Source: a virus
Reading direction: 5' to 3' (one strand)
IMG/VR virus record: IMGVR_UViG_3300046516_000325
Location: 1-25,102 of that record
DNA length: 25,102 bases
Shown: piece after piece, positions 7,459 through 14,969 of the stretch
Numbering within the stretch: the stretch's first letter is position 1
Layout: each line of letters starts with the position of its first letter
The notes under the pieces: model-generated
The model's input: the letters and a program-made list of their open reading frames with translations, nothing else
What the model was told of the DNA's origin: nothing
Databases searched by the model: none
Position numbers and translations under genes: made by a program

Positions 7459-8733
7459 ATGCCCGCCTGGTTCCTCCGGAGGCAGAAACTCAGAACCAAA
7501 TCGCGGTATCGAGCGCTAATACCGAAGACGGACGCGGCGAATACTCCGCCGTTTCTGCCTCAAAGCGCTCCGCCCCCGCCGACGTCTCGCCAGTGGATGC
7601 CAATCGTCCTTGCGGCGTGGGCGGCGAGCGCGAATTTTTCGCCGCTCTTTTCGGGCAGCTTCACCCCCGAGCAGAACGTCGCCGACAATCCGCCGTTCGG
7701 CGCGAAGCCGTGGCTCGAAGGCGTCATTGGCGCGTGGGACCCGGATCCGCCTCCGGCGCAGCAGAGGCGCATCCAGGCCGTGCAGGCCGGCGCCTCGGCC
7801 GATCAACCGTTCGGCTCATCGCTCGTCGTCATCGAGGCCGATTGGGACGCGGAGCCCGCGCCATTCCAGGCGCGGAGGTTCATTCCGCAAGGCGCCGTCG
7901 CGGCCGCGGCTTCGCAGCCCTACGCGAGCCAGCTCGAGCAGCTCGTCGCATCGTGGCAGCCCGTGGATCCGCCGGCGCAACAGCTGCGGCGCCTGGCGCC
8001 GATCCCGACGCCGGATCTGCCGCCGTTCGGCGCGCGGCCATGGGTCGAGCCGCTGCTCGCACTGTGGGAGCCCGAGCCCTTTAGCGGCCGCGCGCGGATC
8101 CTCGCGCCGATCCCGACGCCGGACCTGCCGCCATTCGGCGCGCGGCCATGGGTCGAGTCGCTGCTTGCGCTGTGGGATCCGGAGCCGTGGATCGGTCGGG
8201 CCCGGATCTTCGCGCCGATCGTGCCGGCCGCAACTGCGGACAACCCGCCATTCGGGGCGAAGCCATGGATCGAGCCGGTCGTTGCGCTGTGGGAGCCGGA
8301 GCCCTATAGCGGCCGCGCGCGCATTCTCGCGCCGATCGTGCCGGCAGCCGCGGTCGACAACCCGCCGTTCGCGGTGCGCGCGTGGCGCGCGACGGTGCTC
8401 GATTCCTGGGAGCCGGCGCCTTACAGGCCGCAGGTCCTGACGCACGTCGTCCAGGGCCAGCGCGTCGACAATCCGCCGTTCGCGGTGCGTCCGTGGATGG
8501 GGACCGTTCTCGCGGCTTGGCAGCCGGTTCCTCCGGACCAGGTCATCCTGCGCCGCGAAACGGAAGGCAGCGCCTTCGTGCCGGGAGTTTTCCCGCCTGA
8601 CTCGCCGCTGCACTTCCGCATTGGCCTGAAGACGGTCCGGATCGGATCGCCGAACGAAGCAGGCGCTGGCGAGCGGCTGGGCTCGGGAACGATCAACCCG
8701 TCGACGGGCAGGCTTGGAGACGAGGAAACGTGA
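7459..8733 (+). CDS. Tandem-repeat protein with PPF...W...P repeats
   Basis: 424 residues. The N-terminus is basic (about 1-25). From residue 76 to about 373 there are eight repeats of 34-39 residues, starting near residues 76, 115, 152, 186, 222, 261, 300 and 337. A degenerate copy lies at about 28-75. The consensus is D-[NL]-PPF-[GA]-x-[KR]-PW followed by a hydrophobic strand ending AxW-x-P-x-P, then a basic patch (GRARI or QQRRI) and a hydrophobic strand (LAPI). Every repeat has a conserved Trp before the Pro pair. The last 50 residues differ and end acidic (GDEET). There are no Cys, signal peptide or membrane segments. Such regular units suggest an extended rod or beta-solenoid-like assembly, possibly a virion whisker. 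The gene ends in GTGA overlap with the gpW-like gene. Family and function are not known to me. Confidence 0.8.
   Translation: MPAWFLRRQKLRTKSRYRALIPKTDAANTPPFLPQSAPPPPTSRQWMPIVLAAWAASANFSPLFSGSFTPEQNVADNPPFGAKPWLEGVIGAWDPDPPPAQQRRIQAVQAGASADQPFGSSLVVIEADWDAEPAPFQARRFIPQGAVAAAASQPYASQLEQLVASWQPVDPPAQQLRRLAPIPTPDLPPFGARPWVEPLLALWEPEPFSGRARILAPIPTPDLPPFGARPWVESLLALWDPEPWIGRARIFAPIVPAATADNPPFGAKPWIEPVVALWEPEPYSGRARILAPIVPAAAVDNPPFAVRAWRATVLDSWEPAPYRPQVLTHVVQGQRVDNPPFAVRPWMGTVLAAWQPVPPDQVILRRETEGSAFVPGVFPPDSPLHFRIGLKTVRIGSPNEAGAGERLGSGTINPSTGRLGDEET
7684..8577 (+). repeat. In-gene tandem repeat array, about 102-117 bp per unit
   Basis: The array encodes the eight protein repeats of the gene around it. 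Units starting at 8014, 8122 and 8239 are closest at DNA level; the stretch encoding PPFGARPWVE is nearly identical in the first two. The outer units share the protein pattern but have diverged in DNA. This gradient points to recent unit duplication in the centre of an older array. Confidence 0.8.
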
Positions 8734-9290
8734 GCTCGATCGGGATAGACAAGATCGTCGCCGGCGACACGCTCGACTTCCAGACCTCGGTCGACGGCTA
8801 TCCGGCGACCGACGGATGGACGCTCAAGTATTACCTGACGCCGCGGACGGCTGGCACGCAGCTCCTGCTCACGGCCGCGACCGCGTCGGACGGGCAGAGC
8901 TATCGCGTGCAGATCTCGCCGGCGACGTCGGCCGGCTATGCGCCTGGCACCTACGACTGGCGCGCGCGGGTCGAGAAGTCCGGCGCCGAGGTCACGATCG
9001 AGCAAGGGTTCCTCGAGATCCAGGCGAAGGTCGCCGGGCTCACGAGCTCGGACAACCGCAGCCACGCGCGCAAGGTCCTCGACGCGATCGAGGCGCTGAT
9101 CGAGACGAAGGGCACCGCCGATGTCATGGAGTACTCCATCGGCGGCCGCAGCATCAAGAAGATGACGACGCAGGATCTGCTGCCCTGGCGCGATCGCTAC
9201 CGCTGGGAAGTGGCCGATGAGGAAGCGGCCAAGCGGGTCGCCGACGGCCTGGGCAATCCTCGTCTCGCAGGCGTGAGGTTCAATCGATGA
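8730..9290 (+). CDS. gpW-like head-tail joining protein with N-terminal beta domain
   Basis: 186 residues; GTG 8730 overlaps the previous stop (GTGA). GAGGAA at 8722-8727 is rather close (2 nt). Residues 1-110 look like an Ig-type beta domain (AGDTLDF, DGWTLKYYL, APGTYDWRARVE). The C-terminal 70 residues contain ARKVLDAIEALI, then YSIGGRSIKKMTTQDLL and RDRYRWEVADEEA. This matches the helix-hairpin-helix layout of gpW, the 68-residue lambda protein that plugs the portal after packaging. Lambda W lies directly before portal gene B, and this gene lies directly before the portal gene. The fusion with a beta domain is larger than lambda gpW. The assignment is by pattern and position, so moderate. 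Confidence 0.6.
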   Translation: MSSIGIDKIVAGDTLDFQTSVDGYPATDGWTLKYYLTPRTAGTQLLLTAATASDGQSYRVQISPATSAGYAPGTYDWRARVEKSGAEVTIEQGFLEIQAKVAGLTSSDNRSHARKVLDAIEALIETKGTADVMEYSIGGRSIKKMTTQDLLPWRDRYRWEVADEEAAKRVADGLGNPRLAGVRFNR

Positions 9291-9311
9291 GCTCATTTGC
9301 GAAAGGCGACC

Positions 9312-11057
9312 GTGCTTGAAGCACTGAGAAAATCGATTGCGCGCGCCATCCGCCCGGCGAAGAAGCCCTCGGTGCAGGCGGAGATCCGGCGCGCGCTGCG
9401 CGAGGAGCTCAAGGCGGCCAGGGCCAGCATGGCGAACGGCGCCCGCGTCGACACGCGCATGTACCAATCCGCGCGCCCCTCGCGCCTCAACTCGCCGGGC
9501 TTCGTCTCTACGACCTCCGCCGACTCGGAGCTCGTCTCGAGCCTCACGAATCTGCGCAACCGCAGCCGGCAGCTGGTGCGCGATGCGGCCTATGCCAAGC
9601 GCGCGAAGGTGATCATCCAGAACAACGTGGTCGGCTCGGGCATTGGCCTGCAGGCGAAGGTGATGGCGACGCGCGGCCAGCTGCGCGAGACGGTCAACGA
9701 CGATATCGAGGAGGCTTGGGAGGACTGGGCCTGCGGCGAATACTGCCATACCGGCGGGGCGCTGCATTTCTCCGACCTCGAGCGCGCCATCATGGCGCAG
9801 GTGTTCGAGGCGGGCGAGGCGTTCATACGTCTGCACTTCAGCGCGTTCGGCGGCTCCGAGGTTCCCCTGGGCCTGGAGCTGATCGAGGCCGAGCGCATCG
9901 CCGACGAGCTGCAGTATCCGATCCCGGCGCCCTACGCGACCAGCCCGAAGGGCGCGGTGGTGCGCATGGGCGTCGAGGTCGACCCGTTCGGCCGTCCGAT
10001 CGCCTATTGGATCCGCGAGCAGCATCCCGCGGATCTGCGCTGGATCGTCGGCCAGCCGAACCGCGTGGAGCGCGTGCCTGCCGAGCAGATCATCCATCTG
10101 CGGCTGATCGACCGCTGGCCGCAAACGCGCGGCGAGCCCTGGCTGCATGCGACGGCCGGGAAGCTGAACGACATGGACGGCTATTCGGAAGCGGAGATCG
10201 TCGCCGCGCGCGCCGGCGCATGCATCAGCGGCACCATCGAGACGCCGAACCCGAACTCGGCGCTCGTCACGCAGATCGACGGCTCCGGCTCCGGCTTGGG
10301 AGCCGAGGTCCAGCTCGAGGCGGGTACATTCCAGCGCCTGGCGCCGGGCGAGGAGCTCAAGCCGTTCATGCCGAACCGGCCGAACTCAGCCTTCGAGCCC
10401 TTCATGCGCGCGATGCTGCGCGAAATGGCAGCCGGCACGGGCTACGGCATCAGCTACGAAGCGCTGTCGCGCGATTATTCGCAGCACAACTACTCGTCGC
10501 AGCGCGCGGCGATGCTGGACGATCGCGACTCGTTCAAGGTCCTGCAGCAGTGGTTCATCCGCAATTTCCGCTGGAAGGTGCACAAGATCTGGCTCAAGCA
10601 AGCGGTGCTGGCGCGGGCCGTGAGCACGATCGGCATCGCTGAGTACGCGCTCGACCCGGAGAAATTCGAATGCTGCGCGTTCAAGGCGCGCGGCTGGGGC
10701 TGGATCGACCCGACGAAGGAGGTCCAGGCCTATGAAGACGCGATCAAGGCCGGCCTCACCACGCGCGCGGACGTTATCGCCGCCACGGCCGATGGCCGCG
10801 ACATCGAAGACGTCGATCAGCAGCGGGCGCAGGAACTGCTGGACGAGGAGCAGCTGCAGCTCGAGTTCACCACCTCGCCGAGCGTCTACATCCCGGCCGT
10901 CACGGGCTCGGAGCGTGGCACTGGGCAGCCCGTCCCGCAACAAGGCGAGCCCGGCGACTCGGAGCCTTCAGTGGCCGAGGGAGAAGCGGCTGCCGGAGGC
11001 GGATCCAGTCCAAGCGGCGGCCAGCCCGCCGGTCGCGTCGTAAAACTTCGGAGGTAG
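9312..11057 (+). CDS. Portal protein (lambda gpB family)
   Basis: Forms the dodecameric ring through which DNA enters and leaves the capsid. The 581-residue sequence has the gpB-type opening segment (SELVSSLTNLRNRSRQLVRD, then AKRAKVIIQNNVVGSGI). It also has the conserved stretch for the clip/wing region (HLRLIDRWPQTRGEPWLHA) and the basic helix region YSEAEIVAARAGACISG. The C-terminus is low-complexity Gly/Ser/Pro. GTG 9312 is preferred because AAAGG at 9302-9306 is 5 nt upstream. A TTG at 9297 would add five residues without a site, and the ATG at 9287 is out of frame and stops quickly. It follows the gpW-like gene by 21 bp and precedes the protease-capsid gene by 3 bp, the classic head-gene order. 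Confidence 0.93.
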   Translation: MLEALRKSIARAIRPAKKPSVQAEIRRALREELKAARASMANGARVDTRMYQSARPSRLNSPGFVSTTSADSELVSSLTNLRNRSRQLVRDAAYAKRAKVIIQNNVVGSGIGLQAKVMATRGQLRETVNDDIEEAWEDWACGEYCHTGGALHFSDLERAIMAQVFEAGEAFIRLHFSAFGGSEVPLGLELIEAERIADELQYPIPAPYATSPKGAVVRMGVEVDPFGRPIAYWIREQHPADLRWIVGQPNRVERVPAEQIIHLRLIDRWPQTRGEPWLHATAGKLNDMDGYSEAEIVAARAGACISGTIETPNPNSALVTQIDGSGSGLGAEVQLEAGTFQRLAPGEELKPFMPNRPNSAFEPFMRAMLREMAAGTGYGISYEALSRDYSQHNYSSQRAAMLDDRDSFKVLQQWFIRNFRWKVHKIWLKQAVLARAVSTIGIAEYALDPEKFECCAFKARGWGWIDPTKEVQAYEDAIKAGLTTRADVIAATADGRDIEDVDQQRAQELLDEEQLQLEFTTSPSVYIPAVTGSERGTGQPVPQQGEPGDSEPSVAEGEAAAGGGSSPSGGQPAGRVVKLRR

Positions 11058-11060
11058 CCG

Positions 11061-13403
11061 ATGGCCGTCAAAGTCAATGCGCCCGGTGTGGCGCAGGCGA
11101 GGAGCTTTATCGCCGAGGGGAAGATCAACGGTGGCGCCTGGAGCTTCACGGCGGCCGACGGCGACAAGCTGCTGGGCCCGAACGGCGACGACTGGCCGAA
11201 CTTCGCGAAATATCACCTCGCGGAGCATCCCGACCAGCCCGAGAAGACCAAGGCGCGCTACGGCTATCCCTACGGCAAGGCCGGCGAGGTCTACAAGCGC
11301 GGAGTCGAGGCCGCGAAATCGCGCGCAGCGCAGCAGGGCGACAAGGAGGTCGAGGCGCGCGCCGCGGAGCTGCTCAATCTGATCGAGGAAAAGTCGGAGG
11401 CCCCGGGCGCGGATACTCCCGCGGAGGAGGCGGCGGAGACCGCGCCGAAGAAGTCGGTGCCGATCGACGAGATCCGCGCGCGTCGCGATCTGCTCGAGGG
11501 CATGTTCGAGCGCGCCACGGTGGACGAGCAATCGCGCACCGTCGCGATGTCGTTCTCGTCCGAGGAGCCGGTCGAGCGCTTCTACGGCAACGAGATCCTC
11601 TCGCATGCCAGGGACGCAGTGAACCTCGACCGGCTCGGCTCCGGCCGCGCGAATCTTCTGGTGAATCACGATCCAAGCGACTGGGTCGGCGTGGTGCAGT
11701 CCGCTTCTGTCGGAGACGACAAAAAGGGCCGCGCGGTCGTCAAGTTCGGCAACAGCCAGCGCGCCTCCGAGGTCTTTCGCGACGTGAAGGACGGGATCCT
11801 GACGTCGGTGTCGGTCGGCTACATGCGCGACGACATGAAGCTGACGGGCGAGAGCAAGGACGGCCCCGACACATACACCGTCACCCGTTGGACGCCTTTC
11901 GAGGTGTCGCTCGTGACCGTGCCCGCGGATCAGACAGTCGGCGTGGGCCGGAGCGCAGCCGCGGAAGCGGCCGAGCGCGCGCGCGTCCACGCCGAAAACG
12001 AGCAACAAGCTCTCGCGGAAGCTGCGCGGCGAGCGGCTGCAGAAGTCCCCACCAAATCCGCGGCTTCTGCCGCTATCAAGGAGCATGCTATGACGCCCGA
12101 GGAACAAGCGGCTGCGGACGCTGCCGCCAGAACCAAGATCACCGCAGTTCAGGCCGAGAAGGAACGCCGGCAGGCCATCATCAACCTCTGCAAGGCGAGC
12201 AAGATCGATCCGCGCGTCGAGGAGCAGTGGATCCGCGACGGCACCACGCTGACCGAGGTCGCCGACGGTATCCTCGAGGTCGAGGAAGAGCGCAGCAAGC
12301 AGCGCCCGCACGAGGCCGCACGCCTGGGCCTGACGAGCCGGGAGAGCCAGCGCTGGAGCCTGTTCCGCGCGATGCGGCATCTGAACAAGCCGGCCGACCC
12401 GAAGTTCCGCGAGGAGGCGGCATTCGAGATCGAGTGCACCGCCGAGCTGGAGAGGAAGAACCCGGGCCTGGCGTCCGGCCAGACGAAGATTCTCGTGCCC
12501 TCGGAGATCCTGCACCGCGAGCTTCCGGAAGAGGCGGCCAGGCGCGCGATGGGCATGCGCGCCCTGGACATCACGCCGGGCTCCAAGGGCGGCTATCTGG
12601 TCGCGGTCGACCAGATGGACTTCATCGGGATCCTGCGCAATCGCTCGGTCGCGATGCGCATGGGGGCGCGCGTGCTCTCCGGCCTGCAGGGCAACCTCGT
12701 CTTCCCGCGGCAAACGGGCAAGCCGAGCGTGACCTGGCAGGGCGGAGGCGGCACGAGCGTCTCGGCGGCCGATCAGACTCTCGGCCAGCTCTCCATGACC
12801 CCGAAGACGGCGATCGTGATCACCGATGTCTCGATCCAGCTGCTCCAGCAGGCGTCGCCCTCGGCCGAGGCGTTCGTCATGGCCGACCTGGCCGCGGACA
12901 TCGCGATCGACGGCGTGGACAATGCCTCGATCAACGGCACGGGCGGTGCGCAACCGCTGGGCATCAAGAACACCACCGGCATCACCAGCGGCCAGGATGC
13001 GTCCTCGGCTACCTATGCCAAGATCCTCGCCTTCCCGCAGACCGCGGGCAGCGCGAATGCGATCCTCGGCAATCCGGGCTTCGTCACGAACACCGCCGGC
13101 GCGTCGCGGCTCATGCAGGTGCAACGCTTCACCTCGACGGACACCCCGCTGTGGGTCGGCAACATGCTCGACGGCATGTGCGTCGGCTTCAACGCGATGT
13201 CCTCCGAGCAGCTCGCATCGGCCAACCTCATCTTCGGTTCCTGGGACACCCTGGTGATCGGCGAGTGGGGCGTCCTGCAGCTCGACACCGACACCGGTGG
13301 CACGCGCTTCAATCAGGGGCAGGTCGGTATCCGCGCGCTGTGGATGGTCGACGTGATGCTGCGCTACCCGACGGCATGGGTGGTCGGCACGAACCTCTCG
13401 TAG
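11061..13403 (+). CDS. Prohead protease-scaffold-major capsid protein fusion
   Basis: A 780-residue polyprotein that should build the head. Residues 1-110 form an accessory domain (ARSFIAEGKINGGAWSF, KARYGYPYGKAGEVYKRG) often found ahead of phage proteases. Residues about 135-300 are an HK97-type prohead protease, with His203 in LLVNHDP and Ser251 in TSVSVGY as likely catalytic residues. Residues 305-500 are charged and helical, like the scaffolding delta domain. From about 524 (ALDITPGSKGGYLVAVDQ) the HK97-fold capsid protein runs to the end. GGAGG at 11050-11054 supports ATG 11061. Protease and capsid protein are separate genes in HK97 itself; fusions are known in other phages. An internal start at 12090 could supply extra capsid protein. 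A terminator hairpin follows. Confidence 0.92.
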   Translation: MAVKVNAPGVAQARSFIAEGKINGGAWSFTAADGDKLLGPNGDDWPNFAKYHLAEHPDQPEKTKARYGYPYGKAGEVYKRGVEAAKSRAAQQGDKEVEARAAELLNLIEEKSEAPGADTPAEEAAETAPKKSVPIDEIRARRDLLEGMFERATVDEQSRTVAMSFSSEEPVERFYGNEILSHARDAVNLDRLGSGRANLLVNHDPSDWVGVVQSASVGDDKKGRAVVKFGNSQRASEVFRDVKDGILTSVSVGYMRDDMKLTGESKDGPDTYTVTRWTPFEVSLVTVPADQTVGVGRSAAAEAAERARVHAENEQQALAEAARRAAAEVPTKSAASAAIKEHAMTPEEQAAADAAARTKITAVQAEKERRQAIINLCKASKIDPRVEEQWIRDGTTLTEVADGILEVEEERSKQRPHEAARLGLTSRESQRWSLFRAMRHLNKPADPKFREEAAFEIECTAELERKNPGLASGQTKILVPSEILHRELPEEAARRAMGMRALDITPGSKGGYLVAVDQMDFIGILRNRSVAMRMGARVLSGLQGNLVFPRQTGKPSVTWQGGGGTSVSAADQTLGQLSMTPKTAIVITDVSIQLLQQASPSAEAFVMADLAADIAIDGVDNASINGTGGAQPLGIKNTTGITSGQDASSATYAKILAFPQTAGSANAILGNPGFVTNTAGASRLMQVQRFTSTDTPLWVGNMLDGMCVGFNAMSSEQLASANLIFGSWDTLVIGEWGVLQLDTDTGGTRFNQGQVGIRALWMVDVMLRYPTAWVVGTNLS
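12075..12092 (+). promoter_or_regulatory. Internal ribosome-binding site and in-frame ATG for capsid part
   Basis: Inside the protease-capsid gene, ATCAAGGAG (12075-12083) lies 6 nt before ATG 12090, which is in frame (Met344). The same nine bases with the same 6-nt gap precede the real start at 13468. A product from 12090 would be 437 residues: scaffold region plus capsid protein, without protease. Lambda makes Nu3 from a comparable start nested in C. Its use here is inferred. Confidence 0.6.
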
Positions 13404-13414
13404 CAAAACCCTCC

Positions 13415-13447
13415 GGCGGCGCGGGGAAGATCCTCGCGCCGCCTTTT
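13415..13447 (+). terminator. Factor-independent terminator after capsid gene
   Basis: GGCGGCGCG (13415-13423) pairs perfectly with CGCGCCGCC (13435-13443). GGG/CCT (13424-13426, 13432-13434) extends the stem to 12 bp with one G-U pair around the 5-nt loop AAGAT. TTTT follows at 13444-13447. It may trim transcription after the most-needed protein. Confidence 0.8.
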
Positions 13448-13467
13448 CATCGATCAAGGAGAAAGAC

Positions 13468-13665
13468 ATGCAAGTCAGAGCGCTCAGAGGCGTCTGCGTC
13501 GGCGTCGGCCAAAACATGAGGGGCCCGGTCAAGGACGAGGGCGGGAAGATCACCACTCCCGGCGAAGTCCGCGAGCTCGACAAGGAGACCGCCGCCTATC
13601 TCAAGGCGATCGGGGCAGTCGAGGACGCGCACTCCGGCCAGGAACCCGCCGGCAAGTCGAAGTAA
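13468..13665 (+). CDS. Small virion-region protein, copy A1
   Basis: 65 residues, with AAGGAG at 13456-13461, 6 nt before ATG 13468. It shares the pattern RGVCVGV, G-E/D-VR-x-LD, TAxYLKxIGA with the gene at 14721, so the two are paralogues. This copy has a 13-residue insertion (about 20-32) and a shorter C-terminus. A small beta-type domain is likely, with a single Cys at position 10 in both copies. Short proteins of this kind often follow capsid genes in phages, and head decoration or completion is a reasonable but unproven role. It lies between a terminator and a hairpin. Confidence 0.75.
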   Translation: MQVRALRGVCVGVGQNMRGPVKDEGGKITTPGEVRELDKETAAYLKAIGAVEDAHSGQEPAGKSK

Positions 13666-13677
13666 TTCCACCATCAC

Positions 13678-13694
13678 GCCGGGCATCGCCCGGC
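13678..13694 (+). other. Intergenic hairpin
   Basis: GCCGGGC (13678-13684) and GCCCGGC (13688-13694) form a perfect 7-bp stem with a 3-nt loop. An AAGGAG ribosome-binding site follows instead of a T-run. It may slow mRNA decay or set translation of the gene at 13712; termination is unlikely. Confidence 0.5.
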
Positions 13695-13711
13695 AGGAAA
13701 GGAGAAGTGGC

Positions 13712-14212
13712 ATGAGAATCTTCACCGATATCGTTCTTCTCGTGGCGTTCGTCACCATCGTGGTCTTCGCGCTCGCGCACCGCCGCGAGCTGATCACGAT
13801 GGCCGAGAACGCCTTCACCGGCGCCCGGCTGCTGCTGAACCAGGCCTCGGCGGCCTCGGGGGCGTCACTGATCGACGCCGTTTCGGCCGCGAACACCGCC
13901 GCTGCCACCAGCGGGAGCGGCAAGTGGCTCGACGTGCGCCCCTACGACGGAGAAATGCTGGTCATCCAGCAGGTCGGGGCCGTGACCGGCTCGATCACCG
14001 GCAAGTGTCAGTCGGCGAGTGACGCCAACGGTACGGGTGCCGCGGACATCACGGGAGCGACATTCACCATCGTGAGCTCGTCGAACAACACCCAGAGCAT
14101 CGCGGTCGACCCCAGAAAGGTCGTCGGCGGGTTCCTGGGCTACGTGGGAACGATCGCCACCGGGCCGTCGCTGGTCAGTGTTACGGCGTTCGGGAAAAAG
14201 CACACGGTCTGA
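13712..14212 (+). CDS. Virion-region protein copy B1, with N-terminal membrane segment
   Basis: 166 residues, with AAGGAG at 13699-13704 before ATG 13712. Residues about 5-24 are a strong hydrophobic helix (FTDIVLLVAFVTIVVFALA) followed by HRR, as in a membrane anchor with the basic end inside. From residue about 44 it is a clear paralogue of the gene at 14293: both have SLID, GSGKWL, DGE, SATDANG or SASDANG, GAADI, and GGFLGY near the end. The membrane helix is absent from the other copy. A second ATG (13799, Met30) would avoid the helix but has no good ribosome site. The shared part looks like a compact beta domain, perhaps decorating the head. Function unknown. Confidence 0.75.
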   Translation: MRIFTDIVLLVAFVTIVVFALAHRRELITMAENAFTGARLLLNQASAASGASLIDAVSAANTAAATSGSGKWLDVRPYDGEMLVIQQVGAVTGSITGKCQSASDANGTGAADITGATFTIVSSSNNTQSIAVDPRKVVGGFLGYVGTIATGPSLVSVTAFGKKHTV

Positions 14213-14214
14213 AG

Positions 14215-14266
14215 GACGCGGCCTCGAAAGCGCTGCCTCGGCGGCGCTTCCTCGGGGCGCGTCTTT
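14215..14266 (+). terminator. Long imperfect hairpin, possible terminator
   Basis: GACGCG (14215-14220) pairs with CGCGTC (14258-14263). Inside it, CC..CGA..AAGCGC pairs with GCGCTT..TCGGG segments, giving a long GC-rich stem. It begins 3 bp after the B1 stop and is followed by TTTCGG, a weak T-run. It could be a terminator or an mRNA-stabilising end. Confidence 0.5.
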
Positions 14267-14292
14267 CGGCTCTCTTCGAAAAGGATCACATC

Positions 14293-14688
14293 ATGCTAGG
14301 CAGCCAGGCATCGGCCGCGACGCCGACGTCACTGATCGACACGATCTCGATCTCCGCGAACGTCGCGAGCGGCAGCGGAAAATGGCTCAACGTCGGGCTT
14401 CATGATGGCGAGCTCATCGTGATCCAGAACGTGGGCGTGCTCACCGGCACCAATCCCACGGTCGCCGGCAAGCTCCAGAGCGCCACCGATGCGAACGGCT
14501 CCGGCGCGGCTGATATCTCGGGCGCAACCTACACGTTGGTCTCGGCGAACAACAACGTGCAGGCGCTCGTCATCGACACGAGAAAGGTCCCCGGCGGCTT
14601 CCTCGGCTATGCCGGAACCCTGGGCGGAACGGTAGGGCCGACGGCGCTGCTCAGCGTCGTTGCGGCCGCGAAAAGGCACGTCGTCTGA
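14293..14688 (+). CDS. Virion-region protein, copy B2
   Basis: 131 residues, paralogous to the protein at 13712 over nearly its full length. By eye, about half the residues are identical in the shared region, with highest agreement around DANG-GAADI-GAT and RKV-GGFLGY-GT. It has no membrane helix. AAAAGG at 14279-14284 serves as ribosome site. The sequence is rich in Gly, Ala, Thr and Val with strand-like alternation and lacks Cys and catalytic motifs, as expected for a structural beta protein. The presence of two related but distinct copies suggests either two positions on the virion or one diverged copy. Function not known. Confidence 0.75.
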   Translation: MLGSQASAATPTSLIDTISISANVASGSGKWLNVGLHDGELIVIQNVGVLTGTNPTVAGKLQSATDANGSGAADISGATYTLVSANNNVQALVIDTRKVPGGFLGYAGTLGGTVGPTALLSVVAAAKRHVV

Positions 14689-14720
14689 GGACATCGGGAA
14701 AACGCAAAGGAGCAGAGATC

Positions 14721-14966
14721 ATGAGAGTGAAAGCTACGCGCGGGGTCTGCGTTGGCGTCGAGGACAACCTGAAGGAAGGCGATGTCCGGGATCTTGACCC
14801 GGCCACGGCGGACTACCTGAAGAACATAGGGGCTGCCGTGGATGCTCCGGAGGAGGAAGTCGCGGGCGTGCCCGCTGCCGAAGCGAAGCCGGCGGCGGAA
14901 GAGAAAGCAGCCGCAGCGCCCAGCGGTGAAGCGTCTGCCGGCGCCGGCGACAAACCGGCGGCCTAG
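14721..14966 (+). CDS. Small virion-region protein, copy A2
   Basis: 81 residues, with AAGGAG at 14707-14712 before ATG 14721. The first 45 residues match copy A1 at 13468 (RGVCVGV, GDVRDLD, TADYLKNIGA). It lacks A1's internal insertion. The C-terminal 35 residues are low-complexity Ala/Glu/Pro/Lys and probably unstructured. The single conserved Cys10 is kept. It is followed after 3 bp by the gpFII-like gene, so it probably belongs to the head-completion set. Function unknown. Confidence 0.75.
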   Translation: MRVKATRGVCVGVEDNLKEGDVRDLDPATADYLKNIGAAVDAPEEEVAGVPAAEAKPAAEEKAAAAPSGEASAGAGDKPAA

Positions 14967-14969
14967 CAG

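Noticed and set aside
7684-8577. CRISPR array
   Set aside because: The repeats are in-frame coding units that differ in sequence and length, without constant repeats and unique spacers.
10968-13583. Very long open frame on the - strand (871 codons) opposite the capsid gene; similar ones at 542-2821, 8421-10148 and 19370-21532
   Set aside because: They lie opposite genes with clear motifs. Their Arg/Leu/Ala-rich, repetitive products have no domain features and are expected shadows of GC-rich codon usage.
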